NCBI RefSeq assembly: GCF_002999235.1
Contig: NZ_CP027236.1
Location: 1,488,001 to 1,552,000 of the forward strand
DNA: 64,000 nucleotides
Direction: 5' to 3'
Source: Actinomyces sp. oral taxon 897
Lineage (GTDB): Bacteria; Actinomycetota; Actinomycetes; Actinomycetales; Actinomycetaceae
Positions 39,965-54,754 of the stretch are shown piece by piece; the stretch's first letter is position 1; every line of letters starts with the position of its first letter. The notes beneath the pieces were generated by a model that was given only the letters and a program-made list of their open reading frames with translations, was not told the DNA's origin and made no database searches. The translations under genes and the position numbers were made by a program.

Positions 39965-41368
39965 TCACGGGGCCTGCCGCGCCGCCTGCCGCGCGACCAG
40001 GGTCATGAGCGTGCGGACCAGCGCGTGGCTGCGCTCAAAGCTGGACAGGGGCAGGAACTCGCAGGCGGAGTGGAAGTTGTGGGCCCCCGTGAAGACGTTC
40101 GGGGTGAGGATCCCCTGACGGGACAGCCAGGAGCCGTCCGTGCCCCCGCGCATGGCCACGGGCCTGGGGGTGATGCCCAGGGCGTCCATCGCGCCCAGGA
40201 CCAGGTCGATCCCGGCGCGGTTGGCCGGGGTGAGGGCGTCGGCGATATTGCCGTAGGTGTCCTCGACCTCCACCTCGAGGCGGGCGCGCGGGTGCAGGGC
40301 GCGGACCTGGTCCACGACGTCGAGCACCTCCTGGACGCGCCCGTGGAAGCGGGTCAGGTCGTGGTCACGGACAATGAGCCCCAGGGTGGCGGTGGAGGGG
40401 TCCGCCGTCATCTCCTGCGCCCAGGTGAAGCCCTCGGTCCCCTCGGTGCACTCGGGGGTCCGGGTGCGGTCGAGCCGGGCCACGACGTCGTGGGCCACCA
40501 GGAGGGGGTTGACCAGGACGCCCTTGGCGCTCATGGGGTGGGCGCACACGCCCCGGATCCGGACCGTGACGGCGGCGGCGTTGAAGGTCTGCCAGCACAC
40601 CTCCCCCAGCCCGCAGCAGTCCAGGGTCCAGGCGTAGCGGACCGGGAAGCGTCCCAGGTCCAGGGTGCGCACGCCCCGCAGGCCGATCTCCTCGTCGGGC
40701 ACGGCCGCCAGGTAGACCTCGCCGTGGGGGATCCCGGGGTCGGCCAGGACGTCGGTGAGCGCCTCCATGACCGTGGCGACGGCGGCCTTGTCGTCCGCTC
40801 CCAGCACGCTGGTGCCGTCGGTGACCAGCAGGCGGTCCCCGGTGTAGCGCCCGACCTCCGGGTGCTCGCTCACGCGCAGCCAGACGGCGTCGGGGTCCTC
40901 CTCACCCTCGTCCCAGGGCTCGCTCAGGCGCACGTCCCCGCCGACGTAGTCAATGACGCGGGCACGCACCCGCGGGCTCAGCCCGGCGTCGGCGGTGTCG
41001 AGGTGGACGCAGAAGCCCACCGGGGGCACCGGTGCGTGGCCGGGTGGCAGGCTGGCGGGGACCCGGGCCGTGAGGACCGATGTCGCCGACAGGTGCACGT
41101 CGGCGGCGCCGGCCGCCCGCAGCTCGGCGGCCAGGAGCTCGGCCAGCTCACGCTGCCCGGGCGAGGAGGGGACCGTGGTGGCGCCCGCGTCGGACTGGCT
41201 GGGAACGGCGCTGTAGCGCAGGAACCGGGCGACCAGGGAGTCCTGACGGGCCCTCGGTCCCGGTTCGTCGGGGCCCGGACGCCCCGGGGGGTCAGCACCA
41301 AGGTCGCCAGGACCCGCCCCCAGGGGCGTGGAGGCACCCGCGGTGGCGGGCGTACCAGGAGCGTTCAC
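39965..41368 (-). CDS. pepT: Peptidase T (tripeptide aminopeptidase)
   Basis: A 467-residue M20 metallopeptidase with metal motifs V-H-L-D-T-A, G-A-D-D-K-A and P-D-E-E-I-G, and a late E-F-L-P-L block. It removes the N-terminal residue of tripeptides. It is longer than E. coli PepT (about 408), mostly from a Pro/Gly-rich N-terminal extension. The start is set at GTG 41368 because GATACT (41375-41380) ends 6 nt upstream. A longer reading to 41476 adds only low-complexity sequence. Confidence 0.9.
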   Translation of the reverse strand: MNAPGTPATAGASTPLGAGPGDLGADPPGRPGPDEPGPRARQDSLVARFLRYSAVPSQSDAGATTVPSSPGQRELAELLAAELRAAGAADVHLSATSVLTARVPASLPPGHAPVPPVGFCVHLDTADAGLSPRVRARVIDYVGGDVRLSEPWDEGEEDPDAVWLRVSEHPEVGRYTGDRLLVTDGTSVLGADDKAAVATVMEALTDVLADPGIPHGEVYLAAVPDEEIGLRGVRTLDLGRFPVRYAWTLDCCGLGEVCWQTFNAAAVTVRIRGVCAHPMSAKGVLVNPLLVAHDVVARLDRTRTPECTEGTEGFTWAQEMTADPSTATLGLIVRDHDLTRFHGRVQEVLDVVDQVRALHPRARLEVEVEDTYGNIADALTPANRAGIDLVLGAMDALGITPRPVAMRGGTDGSWLSRQGILTPNVFTGAHNFHSACEFLPLSSFERSHALVRTLMTLVARQAARQAP

Positions 41369-41557
41369 GGGGCCAGTATCCCGGGCGCGCGCCCGCGACG
41401 CCACCGGGCTGGCGCCACCAGGGCGCTGTGGGGACCGGCCGGTCCCGGGACACCGGCCCGCGCACACCAGCGCCACGGCCCCGGTCTCCTCCTGCCCGCC
41501 CCCGACCAGGCTGGAGGCACCCCAGGGGCCGGGCTGAGCGTAGCCGGCTACCTGACG

Positions 41558-42430
41558 CTAGTACCCGGCCATCTCCTCCAGGCGGGCAATGCGGTCGGCC
41601 ATGGGCGGGTGGGTGGAGAACAGGCTCCTCAGCCGCCCGAACGGGTTGGCGATCATCATGGCGCTGACCGGCTCCACACGGGGGTCCCTGCCCATGGGCA
41701 CGCGCGAGACGCCCGACTCCAGCTTGCCCAGGGCGCTGGCCAGGGCCAGCGGGTCATTGGTCAGGATGGCCCCGTCGTGATCGGCGTCGTACTCCCGGGT
41801 GCGTGAGACGGCGAACTGGGTGACGCTGGCGGCCAGCGGGGCGAGCAGCACCATGAGGAGCAGGGCGAGGCCCGAGGCCCCGTCGTCCCGGTCGCGCCTG
41901 GCGCCGCCACCGAGCCAGAAGAACATGGTGGCCACCGAGGAGATGATCCCGGCGATGCCTGCGGCAATGGAGCCGGTGAGGATGTCGCGGTTGTAGACGT
42001 GGGAGAGCTCGTGGCCCAGGACGCCGCGCAGCTCACGCTCGTTGAGGAGCTGGAGGATGCCCTGGGTGCAGCACACGGCGGCGTGGGCCGGGTCGCGCCC
42101 GGTGGCAAAGGCGTTGGGGCTCATGGTCGGGGCCACGTACAGGCGCGGCATGGGCTGGCCCGCGGTCGCCGAGAGCTCACGCACGATCCGGTACATGGCC
42201 GAGGCCTGGGCCTCGGTCACCTCGACCGCCCCCATGGAGCGCACGGCGATCCTGTCCGAGTTCCAGTAGGAGTAGGCGGTCTGCGCCACGCCAATAAGCG
42301 GCATTATGAGGAACCAGACCGATGACCTGGTCCACTGGGCCAGGAGGTAGCCAATGAGGATGAGCAGGCCCCACATGACGCCCAGGAGGACGGCGGTCTT
42401 GAGGCCGTTGTGGTGGTTCGTCCCGTGCAT
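41558..42430 (-). CDS. htpX: HtpX-type membrane zinc protease
   Basis: A 290-residue M48 protease with two N-terminal membrane helices, the zinc motif H-E-L-S-H, more hydrophobic helices after it, and the third-ligand block E-Y-D-A-D. It degrades damaged membrane proteins. TAGACT (42437-42442) ends 6 nt before ATG 42430, so it is leaderless by prediction. Confidence 0.94.
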   Translation of the reverse strand: MHGTNHHNGLKTAVLLGVMWGLLILIGYLLAQWTRSSVWFLIMPLIGVAQTAYSYWNSDRIAVRSMGAVEVTEAQASAMYRIVRELSATAGQPMPRLYVAPTMSPNAFATGRDPAHAAVCCTQGILQLLNERELRGVLGHELSHVYNRDILTGSIAAGIAGIISSVATMFFWLGGGARRDRDDGASGLALLLMVLLAPLAASVTQFAVSRTREYDADHDGAILTNDPLALASALGKLESGVSRVPMGRDPRVEPVSAMMIANPFGRLRSLFSTHPPMADRIARLEEMAGY

Positions 42431-42578
42431 GGGGCAAGTCTAGGAAGGCTACCTGTGTCCAGGCTGTGGACGAGGCGGCGGGCCCCCGGGTACCCGCGTG
42501 GGCCCGGCCGGCCCCCTACAGGAACCGGTGCGTCCCGCGGGTTACGCGACGGCGTCCCGACCCGGCGGCCCGGGCCGC

Positions 42579-43694
42579 TCAGGCAAGCAGGACCCCCGGG
42601 TCCCCGGCCTCCAGCCCCAGGCCCTGGGCGACACCGGCGGCGTAGAGGCGGCCCTCGTAGGTGGCCAGGCCCTGGGCGAGGTCGGGGTGCTCCAGGCAGG
42701 CCTGGCGCCAGCCGGAGTCCGCCAGGGCCAGCGCGTAGGGCAGGGTCGCGTTGGTCAGGGCGTAGGTGGAGGTGTGGGGCACGGCGCCGGGCATATTGGC
42801 CACGCAGTAGAAGGTGGAGCCCTCCACGGTGTAGGTGGGCTCGGCGTGGGTGGTGGGACGGGAGTCCTCAAAACAGCCGCCCTGGTCAATGGCGACGTCC
42901 ACCAGGACGCTGCCCGGGCGCATCCCGGCCACCATCTGGCGGGTCACCAGGGTGGGGGTGCGGGCCCCGGGCACCAGGACCGCGCCAATGACCAGGTCCG
43001 CGCCCGCGCACGCCCGGGCCACGTCCAGGGGCGTGGAGTAGCGGGTGCGCACGGCCCCGCCGGTGACCTCCTCAATACGACGCATGACCTGCGGGTTGAC
43101 GTCCAGGACGGTGACGTCCGCGCCCATGCCCGCGGCCACCCGCGCCGCGGCCAGGCCAGCGGTACCACCGCCCAGGACGACGACGTCACCGCGACGCACC
43201 CCGGCAGCGCCTCCCAGCAGCACCCCGGCCCCGCCGTGGGGGCGCAGCAGGCAGTCGGCACCGACCTGGGCGGCCAGGCGGCCGGCGATCTCGCTCATGG
43301 GAGCCAGCAGGGGCAGGGCGCCGTCCGAGGTCCGAACGGTCTCGTAGGCGACGGAGGTGACGCGCCGCTCCAGGAGCTCACGGGTCAGGGGCCGGTTGGC
43401 GGCGAGGTGGAGGTAGGTGAACAGCAGCAGGCCGGGACGCAGGTAGGCGTACTCGCTGGCCACGGGCTCCTTGACCTTGAGGACCATCTCGCTGCTCCCC
43501 CACAGCGCCGCGACGTCCTGGGTGAGGTCGGCCCCGGCGTCGGCGTAGGCGGCGTCGGCAATGGCCGAGCCCTCCCCCGCCCCGGTCTGGACGGTCACCT
43601 GGTGGCCCCGCCGCACCAGGGCGTCCACCCCGGCGGGGGTCAGGGCCACCCGGTACTCACTGTCCTTGACCTCGGTGGGGACACCAATACGCAT
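42579..43694 (-). CDS. ald: Alanine dehydrogenase
   Basis: A 371-residue enzyme, exactly the usual family length, with the start M-R-I-G-V-P-T-E-V-K, catalytic K-V-K-E-P, H-L-A-A-N and the NAD site V-L-G-G-G-T-A-G. It reversibly deaminates L-alanine to pyruvate with NAD. The ATG at 43694 follows GAGGAAGGA; a -10-like TAGAAT lies at 43752-43757. Confidence 0.95.
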   Translation of the reverse strand: MRIGVPTEVKDSEYRVALTPAGVDALVRRGHQVTVQTGAGEGSAIADAAYADAGADLTQDVAALWGSSEMVLKVKEPVASEYAYLRPGLLLFTYLHLAANRPLTRELLERRVTSVAYETVRTSDGALPLLAPMSEIAGRLAAQVGADCLLRPHGGAGVLLGGAAGVRRGDVVVLGGGTAGLAAARVAAGMGADVTVLDVNPQVMRRIEEVTGGAVRTRYSTPLDVARACAGADLVIGAVLVPGARTPTLVTRQMVAGMRPGSVLVDVAIDQGGCFEDSRPTTHAEPTYTVEGSTFYCVANMPGAVPHTSTYALTNATLPYALALADSGWRQACLEHPDLAQGLATYEGRLYAAGVAQGLGLEAGDPGVLLA

Positions 43695-44021
43695 AGTCGA
43701 TCCTTCCTCGCCGGAACCAGGGGCGCACGTGCCCGGCGCCACAGCACGCAGATTCTAGCGCACCCCCGGTCCGGGCGCACCGGGGCCGACGGCGTCACCC
43801 ACCTGGGGCCGCACCCGTCTGAGGCCACCGGCCCGGCGCCTCCACCTGGGACGGTCTGCTGGCCGCCTCCCCGGGTCTCCCCCGCCGGGCCCGCCCCGCT
43901 TACGGCCCCGGGCCCACCGCGGCCGGGGTGCCTGCGCCGGTCCGGCCGGTGCGCACCCGCCTTACAGCCCCGCACCCACTTACGGCGCGGCCGGGCCCGG
44001 TCGCGCCGTAAGCGGACGCTC
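43695..44021. other. 327-bp intergenic region between ald and fprA
   Basis: No gene is seen. It holds the ald ribosome site and -10-like TAGAAT (43752-43757), three copies of a CTTACRGCSC motif (43899, 43961, 43979) plus one inverted copy (44004-44012), and GC-rich sequence. The third and inverted copies form the fprA hairpin. Confidence 0.6.
43979..44012 (-). terminator. Hairpin after fprA
   Basis: A perfect 11-bp stem (43979-43989 / 44002-44012) with a 12-nt loop begins 9 bp after the fprA stop. Confidence 0.75.
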
Positions 44022-45509
44022 TCAGCCCTCCAGGCGGTGGGCCACGCGGTCCGGGACCCGGTCGACCTCGGGAGCGGCGATGAGGTCCTCGGGGACCTCC
44101 TGGCTGCGGGAGATGGCGGTCATGGCCTCACGGGAGACCACCTTGACGCGCTCGCGGCCCCTGGACTGCCCGGAGGTCACCACCACCTCCCCGTAGTCCT
44201 GGCCGAGCTGGCGCTCGTAGGCGTCCAGCAGCTCCCACCCCTGCCAGGTGGTGAAGGGCACGCCGCGCCTGGTCAGGAGCACCGTGACGGCGTCGTGCCC
44301 GACCTGGCTGGCGTCATCGGTGTCAGCGTGCAGCAGGCCGGCCTGCGCGTCAGCCACCAGGTTGGTAATGGTCTCCTGGGCGTCGGACTTGGTGGAGCCA
44401 ATGAGGCCCACCGGGCCGCGCCGGACCCAGCCGGTGGCGTAGACGCCGGTGATCGGCTCCCCGTCCTCACCCAGGACCCGGCCGCCCGCGTTGGGCAGGA
44501 CGTGGTTCTCGGAGTCGAAGGGCAGGCCCTTGACGGGGGTCGAGGCGTAGCCGACGGCACGGTAGACGGCCTGGACGGGCCAGTCACGGTAGACGCCGGT
44601 GCCGGTGACGGTGCCGTCACCGGTCAGCCGGGTGCGCTCGGTGCGCAGGGCCCGCACGTGCCCGTCCTCGTCGGTGAGGACCTCGTGGGGGGCGGAGAAG
44701 AGGTGGATGTGGATGCGGTGGGAGGCGGTGAGGTCCTCCGGCTCGGCCATGGCGTAGCCCTCCAGGGCCTTGACGACCTGACGCTGCTGGTTGGAGGCGG
44801 CCAGGGCGGCCTGCGAGCCCTCGTCGTACTCGAAGTCCTCCTCGTCCACCAGGACGTTGACGTCGGGCTGCTTGCCCAGCTCACGCAGCTCCAGGGGGGT
44901 GAACTTGACCTGGGCGGGCCCACGACGGCCGAAGACGTGGACGTCGGTGGCCTGGTTGGTCCGCAGGATCTCGGCCACGTTGGCGGGGACCTCGGTGACC
45001 ATGAGGTCCTCGGCGTGCTTGGCCAGGATCCGGGCAATGTCCAGGCCCACGTTGCCCACGCCGATGACGGCCACCTCCTTGGCGCTCAGGTCCCAGGTGC
45101 GCGGGTGGTCGGGGTGCCCGTCGTACCAGGAGACGAAGTCGGCGCCGCCGTAGCACTCGGGGGCGTCCACGCCGGGGATGTCCAGGGGAGCGTCGGTGTC
45201 CGCCCCGGTGGAGAAGACGAGGGCGTCGTAGTGCTCGCGCAGCTCGGCGACCGACACGTCCCGCCCCACCTCCACGTTGCCGATCAGGCGAATGTCCCCG
45301 CGCTGGAGGATCTTGTACAGGGCCACAATGATCTGCTTAATACGCGGGTGGTCCGGGGCGACGCCGTAGCGTACCAGCCCGTAGGGGGCGGGGAGCCGCT
45401 CAAAGAGGTCAATGGAGACGTCCAGCCCGGACTTGGACAGGATGTCGGAGGCGTAGATACCTGCGGGGCCGGCCCCGATGACGGCGACACTGAGAGGACG
45501 TGCGTTCAC
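44022..45509 (-). CDS. fprA: Ferredoxin/adrenodoxin-type NADP reductase (FprA-like)
   Basis: A 495-residue flavoprotein of the adrenodoxin-reductase class. The FAD site is V-I-G-A-G-P-A-G at the N-terminus, then Y-G-L-V-R-Y-G-V-A-P-D-H, then the NADP site V-I-G-V-G-N-V-G-L-D and a late A-T-G-W-x-R-R-G-P block. It passes electrons between NADPH and ferredoxin. The GTG at 45509 has a weak GAAAGAG site. Confidence 0.92.
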   Translation of the reverse strand: MNARPLSVAVIGAGPAGIYASDILSKSGLDVSIDLFERLPAPYGLVRYGVAPDHPRIKQIIVALYKILQRGDIRLIGNVEVGRDVSVAELREHYDALVFSTGADTDAPLDIPGVDAPECYGGADFVSWYDGHPDHPRTWDLSAKEVAVIGVGNVGLDIARILAKHAEDLMVTEVPANVAEILRTNQATDVHVFGRRGPAQVKFTPLELRELGKQPDVNVLVDEEDFEYDEGSQAALAASNQQRQVVKALEGYAMAEPEDLTASHRIHIHLFSAPHEVLTDEDGHVRALRTERTRLTGDGTVTGTGVYRDWPVQAVYRAVGYASTPVKGLPFDSENHVLPNAGGRVLGEDGEPITGVYATGWVRRGPVGLIGSTKSDAQETITNLVADAQAGLLHADTDDASQVGHDAVTVLLTRRGVPFTTWQGWELLDAYERQLGQDYGEVVVTSGQSRGRERVKVVSREAMTAISRSQEVPEDLIAAPEVDRVPDRVAHRLEG

Positions 45510-45657
45510 TGCTCTTTCGTTTCTCTAAGCGGTGGGACTTGGGATCAGACACGGGCGGTCCCAGGGCGGGACCGGGGGCGCACCCGCGCCAGTCTATGGG
45601 CCCCCGGCGCCCCGCCCTCATGGAGTTAGACACACCCCACCGTGCCTGGGAACCGCC

Positions 45658-46605
45658 TCAGTCCTCCTCGTACAGGGCGACGTCGAAGGTGTGGGACTGG
45701 CCGACATCCAGGGTCAGCAGCCCCTGGCCGCTGTTGAAGGCGTTGGGCGCGCCGGTCATGGGCTCCACCGCCACCCCGCGGCGGCCCATGTGGTCGGCGG
45801 TGTAGAGCTGGACCCAGGGGGCGTCAGCACGCATGACGACGGCGGGGCCGCCGGTGGCGCGGGCCAGGCGGACCTGCCAGGTGCCCTGCGGCAGGCCCGT
45901 GTAGGCGTTGTCGGTGGTAGTGGCCCCGACGAGGCGGCCCTGACGCCAGTCCCAGTCGGTGCCGGTCACGTCCCGCAGGTGCGTGGGGGCCATGGTGGCG
46001 GGGTCCACGTCCAGGACCTGGCTGCCGGGGGAGGTCAGGACGCAGTCGTCCAGGGGGACGGACCGGGTGAGGTAGGGGTGGGTGGAGACCGAGTAGGGGG
46101 CGGGTGCCAGGTGTCCGTCCACCTCAGGGGCGCTCACCGTCAGGGTGGCGGGGACGGCGGGGGCGGCGGCTCCCACGCAGGTGGTGGTGATGCTCAGGGC
46201 CAGGCCCCCGGCCGGGTCCAGGCGGAAGCGGGCGGTGGCCTCCAGGCTCCACGGGTAGACGTAGGAGGCAGGGACGGTCAGGCCCAGGACGACGGCGTCG
46301 TCGGATACCTCCGAGACGCTCCAGTCGGCCCAGCCCGCCAGGCCGTGGAGGGCGGCGCCGGTCTCGGGCTCGTTGCAGCTGACCAGGTAGGTGGTCCCAC
46401 GGTAGGTGTAGCGCGAGCCCTGGATGCGGTTGGGCCAGGGGATGAGGGTCTTGCCCTGCCAGCCCGACGGGAGGCAGTTCTCGGCGTCGAAGGGGACGAT
46501 CAGGTCGCGGTGGTCGCGGCGCAGGTGGACGAGCGTGGCACCACAGGTCGCGACCCGGGCCTGGTAGCGGCCCGAGGACAGGTCAATGAGTTCGCCGTTG
46601 ATCAT
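45658..46605 (-). CDS. galM: Aldose 1-epimerase (galactose mutarotase) family
   Basis: A 315-residue beta-sandwich enzyme. The catalytic His candidates lie in A-L-H-G-L-A-G-W and S-T-H-P-Y-L, and the Glu in V-E-P-M-T-G-A-P-N-A-F. It interconverts alpha and beta aldoses. ATG 46605 is preferred; the longer in-frame reading crosses the initiator tRNA gene. CACAAT ends 6 nt upstream, so a leaderless start is possible. Confidence 0.88.
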   Translation of the reverse strand: MINGELIDLSSGRYQARVATCGATLVHLRRDHRDLIVPFDAENCLPSGWQGKTLIPWPNRIQGSRYTYRGTTYLVSCNEPETGAALHGLAGWADWSVSEVSDDAVVLGLTVPASYVYPWSLEATARFRLDPAGGLALSITTTCVGAAAPAVPATLTVSAPEVDGHLAPAPYSVSTHPYLTRSVPLDDCVLTSPGSQVLDVDPATMAPTHLRDVTGTDWDWRQGRLVGATTTDNAYTGLPQGTWQVRLARATGGPAVVMRADAPWVQLYTADHMGRRGVAVEPMTGAPNAFNSGQGLLTLDVGQSHTFDVALYEED

Positions 46606-46680
46606 GGGGATATTGTGCCCCACCGCACCCCTCGGGGCGGGGAGCTCAGAGGCGGGTCCTGGGGGGTGGCACAACACAAA

Positions 46681-46716
46681 CGGCCCGGTTCCAGGAAGTA
46701 CCCTGGAACCGGGCCG
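46681..46716 (-). terminator. Terminator of the initiator tRNA unit
   Basis: A perfect 15-bp stem (46681-46695 / 46702-46716) with a 6-nt loop lies 8 bp beyond the tRNA end and is followed on the minus strand by a T-rich stretch. Confidence 0.92.
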
Positions 46717-46724
46717 CCGTCTCG

Positions 46725-46798
46725 TAGCGGGGGCAGGATTCGAACCTGCGACCTCCGGGTTATGAGCCCGGCGAGCTACCGAACTGCTCCACCCCGCG
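46725..46798 (-). tRNA. tRNA-fMet (CAU), initiator
   Basis: A cloverleaf with anticodon CAU, an unpaired C1 opposite U72, and GC pairs in the anticodon stem (CGGGC / GCCCG) as expected of initiator tRNA. CCA is not encoded. It has its own promoter and terminator. Confidence 0.95.
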
Positions 46799-46809
46799 TC
46801 AGCGAGAAC

Positions 46810-46839
46810 ACTATACAATGAGGCACCTGACGAGAGCAA
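46810..46839 (-). promoter_or_regulatory. Promoter of the initiator tRNA
   Basis: On the minus strand TTGCTC (46834-46839), an 18-bp spacer and TATAGT (46810-46815) precede the tRNA 5' end by 11 bp, so the transcript starts a few bases before the tRNA. Confidence 0.8.
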
Positions 46840-46898
46840 GTACGTGTCATATGCACCCGCTCACTTCTCGGGACCTCTTGTGTAGTTGTGTTGTGGTG

Positions 46899-47016
46899 TC
46901 CTGGTGGTGTCCTGCTCTTCCGTACCCTGGCGGGTGCAGTACCATCGGCGCTGGGGGTCTTAGCTTCCGGGTTCGGTATGGGGCCGGGCGTGGCTCCCCC
47001 GCTATGACCACCAGGA
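46899..47016 (-). rRNA. rrf: 5S rRNA
   Basis: About 118 nt. The 5' and 3' ends pair (TCCTGGTGG with CCACCAGGA), and the conserved CCGAACCCGGAAGCTAAG and GCGCCGATGGTACTGC blocks are present. Ends are set from the terminal stem. Confidence 0.93.
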
Positions 47017-47162
47017 CGGGCCTGGTAGGGGCTCCCACGGGCTACTGTGGCCCCCCGGGTGTGGGGGGTGGTGTCCCGGTGGTGTGCGTGCCCCGTGTTC
47101 TGTTCTCGTGTGTCCCACGCCCGCTCGTGCACCGGTGTGGTGCGGACCAGCGTGTGTGGTGG

Positions 47163-47191
47163 GGGTTGGTCGTGGACCGTATAGTGGACGC
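47163..47191 (-). ncRNA. Pre-23S processing stem, 3' strand
   Basis: This 29-nt stretch in the 23S-5S spacer is complementary in the transcript to 50537-50565 in the 16S-23S spacer, with three differences (two tolerated as G-U). The two bracket the 23S gene and should form the long RNase III-type processing stem. Confidence 0.8.
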
Positions 47192-47261
47192 CCACCCCCC
47201 GCCTGGGGGGTGGTCCGTGGCACGCTCCGTGTGCCTGACGCGTGCTCGTTCGCGTGTGTTT

Positions 47262-52423
<5,162 letters not shown>

Positions 52424-52671
52424 AACCAATCACCCAGGCAACACCAGAAACCCAGCAGAACCAGGCACCAGCACCACCCAGACAAACAAAACAACCAAGC
52501 ACACCCCAGACACACCCAACAAGACGCGCCCAGAACACACCCAGCAAAAAACCAGACAAACAAAAACACAAAAACAAGACACACTATCGAGATCTCAAAC
52601 AACACACCCAGCGACGTCGCCCGCCATGCCCTCAGGGACAGGACGAGCAGCACCTCGCAAGCGCCTGGAGT
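52424..52671 (-). ncRNA. rrn leader
   Basis: An A/C-rich (plus strand) leader of about 240 nt lies between promoter and 16S. On the minus strand it contains GAGATCTCGATAGTGTGTC followed by a T-rich box, similar in layout to the box elements of the 16S-23S spacer, so it probably binds the antitermination complex. Confidence 0.6.
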
Positions 52672-52700
52672 ACTTTAGCAGAGCATCTTGGCTCCAGCAA
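52672..52700 (-). promoter_or_regulatory. rrn operon promoter
   Basis: On the minus strand TTGCTG (52695-52700), a 17-bp spacer and TAAAGT (52672-52677) lie about 250 bp upstream of 16S. It is the only good promoter in this gap. Confidence 0.75.
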
Positions 52701-52952
52701 GCGAAAACCAAGTGATCTCGGTCTCAACAAGCTGGGGCGCCCTGCGGCGGATCCTCCGTGTCGTGCGTGGAATCCGAGTGGACCCCGCGCGGCGACAGCA
52801 GATAACTAAACCAGATCCCAGCCCCACCGGTCAAACCAGCAGCCAGTGACCCTGACCATATCTCCCTCGTCAGCGGGCTGGGGGCCGGGAGAGGTCCCCC
52901 TCCCCCGGCCCCCAGGAGCTGGCGCGACGGCGGTCACCCGCCCGGAGGTCGC

Positions 52953-54338
52953 TCAGGCGTCGGCGAACCGTCGCACGGCCCGGGCGACCTCCTTGGCCAC
53001 ACGCTTGTCGAAGGCGCCGGGGATGACGTAGACCGGGCTGAGCTCCTCCTGGGAGATCACCGAGGCGATACCGGTGGCGGCGGCCCGCAGCAGCTCGGTG
53101 GAGATGTTCGTGATCCCCGTGTCCAGCAGGCCGCGGAACAGGCCCGGGAAGGCCAGGACGTTGTTGATCTGGTTGGGGTAGTCCGAGCGGCCCGTGGCCA
53201 CCACGGCGGCGTAGTCGGCGGCCCCGATCGGGTCCACCTCCGGCGTCGGGTTGGCCATGGCGAAGACGATCGCGTCCTTGGCCATGACGGACAGGTCCGA
53301 GGGCTGGAGCAGGTTGCCCGAGGAGACGCCGATGAAGACGTCGGCGCCCTTGAGCCCCTCCTTGAGGGAGCCCGTCACGCCCCTGGGGTTGGTGTTCTCC
53401 GCCAGCCACCTGCGGTGCTCGTTCATCCCCTCGGTGTCGGTGGCCACCAGGGCCCCGGTGCGTCCGTAGCCCACGATGTCGGTCGCGCCGTGGGCCATGA
53501 GGAGCTTGGCGATGGCGCTGCCCGCCGCGCCGACGCCGGACAGGACGATGCGCACGTCCTCGATCCTCTTGCCCACGATCCTCAGGGCGTTAATGAGGGC
53601 GGCCAGGGTCACGATCGCGGTACCGTGCTGGTCGTCGTGGAAGACCGGGATGTCGAGCTCCTCACGCAGACGCGCCTCAATGTCAAAGCACTTGGGCGCC
53701 GCGATGTCCTCCAGGTTGATACCGCCGTAGGCAGGGGCGATCGCCTTGCAGATAGCGATGATCTCCTCGGGGTCCTTGGTGTCCAGGGCCACGGGCCAGG
53801 CGTCCACGTCGCCGAACTGCTTGAAGAGCACGGCCTTGCCCTCCATGACCGGCATCGCTGCCGAGGGCCCGATGTCACCCATGCCCAGGACGGCGGTACC
53901 GTCGGTGACCACGGCGACCGTGTTCTTCTTAATGGTCAGCTGGCGGGCGCGCTCGGGGTGGTCGTAGATGGCCTTGCACACGCGGGCCACCCCCGGGGTG
54001 TAGACCCGCGCGAGGTCACGCCGGTTGCGGATGGGGTACTTCGAGTCGATCTCGATCTTCCCGCCCACGTGGGCCAGGAAGGTCGAGTCACCGACATTGT
54101 TCACCACGACGCCGTCAATGGTCTGGACGGCCTTGACGAGCTCGCCACGGTGCACGGAGTCACGGGTGTCCGCGGTCAGGTCGACGATGAGGGTGTCGTT
54201 GTCCGCCTCGGCGACGTCGACACCGGTGACAATGGCTCCGGTCGCGGTCGCGGTGTCCACCAGCGCCGCGACGACCTTCTGGGTCGCGGGGACCTCAAGG
54301 CGCAGGGCGACGGTGTAACTGGGACTGGGTTGTGCCAT
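52953..54338 (-). CDS. NAD(P)-dependent malic enzyme with N-terminal ACT-like domain
   Basis: A 461-residue enzyme. Residues about 8-85 form an ACT-like fold (R-L-E-V-P-A-T), then the malic domain with Y-T-P-G-V-A-R-V-C, the F-H-D-D-Q-H-G-T-A metal block and an NAD site S-G-V-G-A-A-G-S-A. It decarboxylates malate to pyruvate. The ATG at 54338 follows GGGAGG. The ACT domain suggests allosteric control by an amino acid or other small molecule. Confidence 0.93.
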   Translation of the reverse strand: MAQPSPSYTVALRLEVPATQKVVAALVDTATATGAIVTGVDVAEADNDTLIVDLTADTRDSVHRGELVKAVQTIDGVVVNNVGDSTFLAHVGGKIEIDSKYPIRNRRDLARVYTPGVARVCKAIYDHPERARQLTIKKNTVAVVTDGTAVLGMGDIGPSAAMPVMEGKAVLFKQFGDVDAWPVALDTKDPEEIIAICKAIAPAYGGINLEDIAAPKCFDIEARLREELDIPVFHDDQHGTAIVTLAALINALRIVGKRIEDVRIVLSGVGAAGSAIAKLLMAHGATDIVGYGRTGALVATDTEGMNEHRRWLAENTNPRGVTGSLKEGLKGADVFIGVSSGNLLQPSDLSVMAKDAIVFAMANPTPEVDPIGAADYAAVVATGRSDYPNQINNVLAFPGLFRGLLDTGITNISTELLRAAATGIASVISQEELSPVYVIPGAFDKRVAKEVARAVRRFADA

Positions 54339-54754
54339 GGGGATGTCCTCCCGGTCATCAAGGATGCTGTATGTCGGGGGTGAGCCTATCGCCAGAGCTG
54401 GTCGGAGCCCGTGTCGGAAAGACATGAACAGTCCCTCATCCCACTGGCTGAGACCGAGAAGGGCCTGTCGTGCCGTCCCCGCCCGGGGCCGACCGCCGCG
54501 TACGGCAGCCGCCCGGCCCCGGCACACGGCCCCACCGGCACGAGGCCGGGACGGGCCCACCCGGGCCCGGGGTACAGTCAGGAGGAACCCCCGAAACGGG
54601 TCTGGGCAAGAGGGCCCACCCGGAATCGGGGCACGGGCAAGGACGACGCCGTGCGGCAGCACCTATGACGGTGGTGGGCACCCCGCCCGGGAGGGGACGA
54701 CCGGCCATATAAGGTGATATACCTCTCAGAAGTGGCGCCAGCAGGGGCACAGCC

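Noticed and set aside
42498..45629. 1043-codon open frame on the plus strand across ald and fprA
   Set aside because: It is antisense to two well-supported enzymes, has no family motifs and reflects third-position GC bias.
46606..46839. Longer N-terminus of galM
   Set aside because: The reading crosses the initiator tRNA gene and its terminator.
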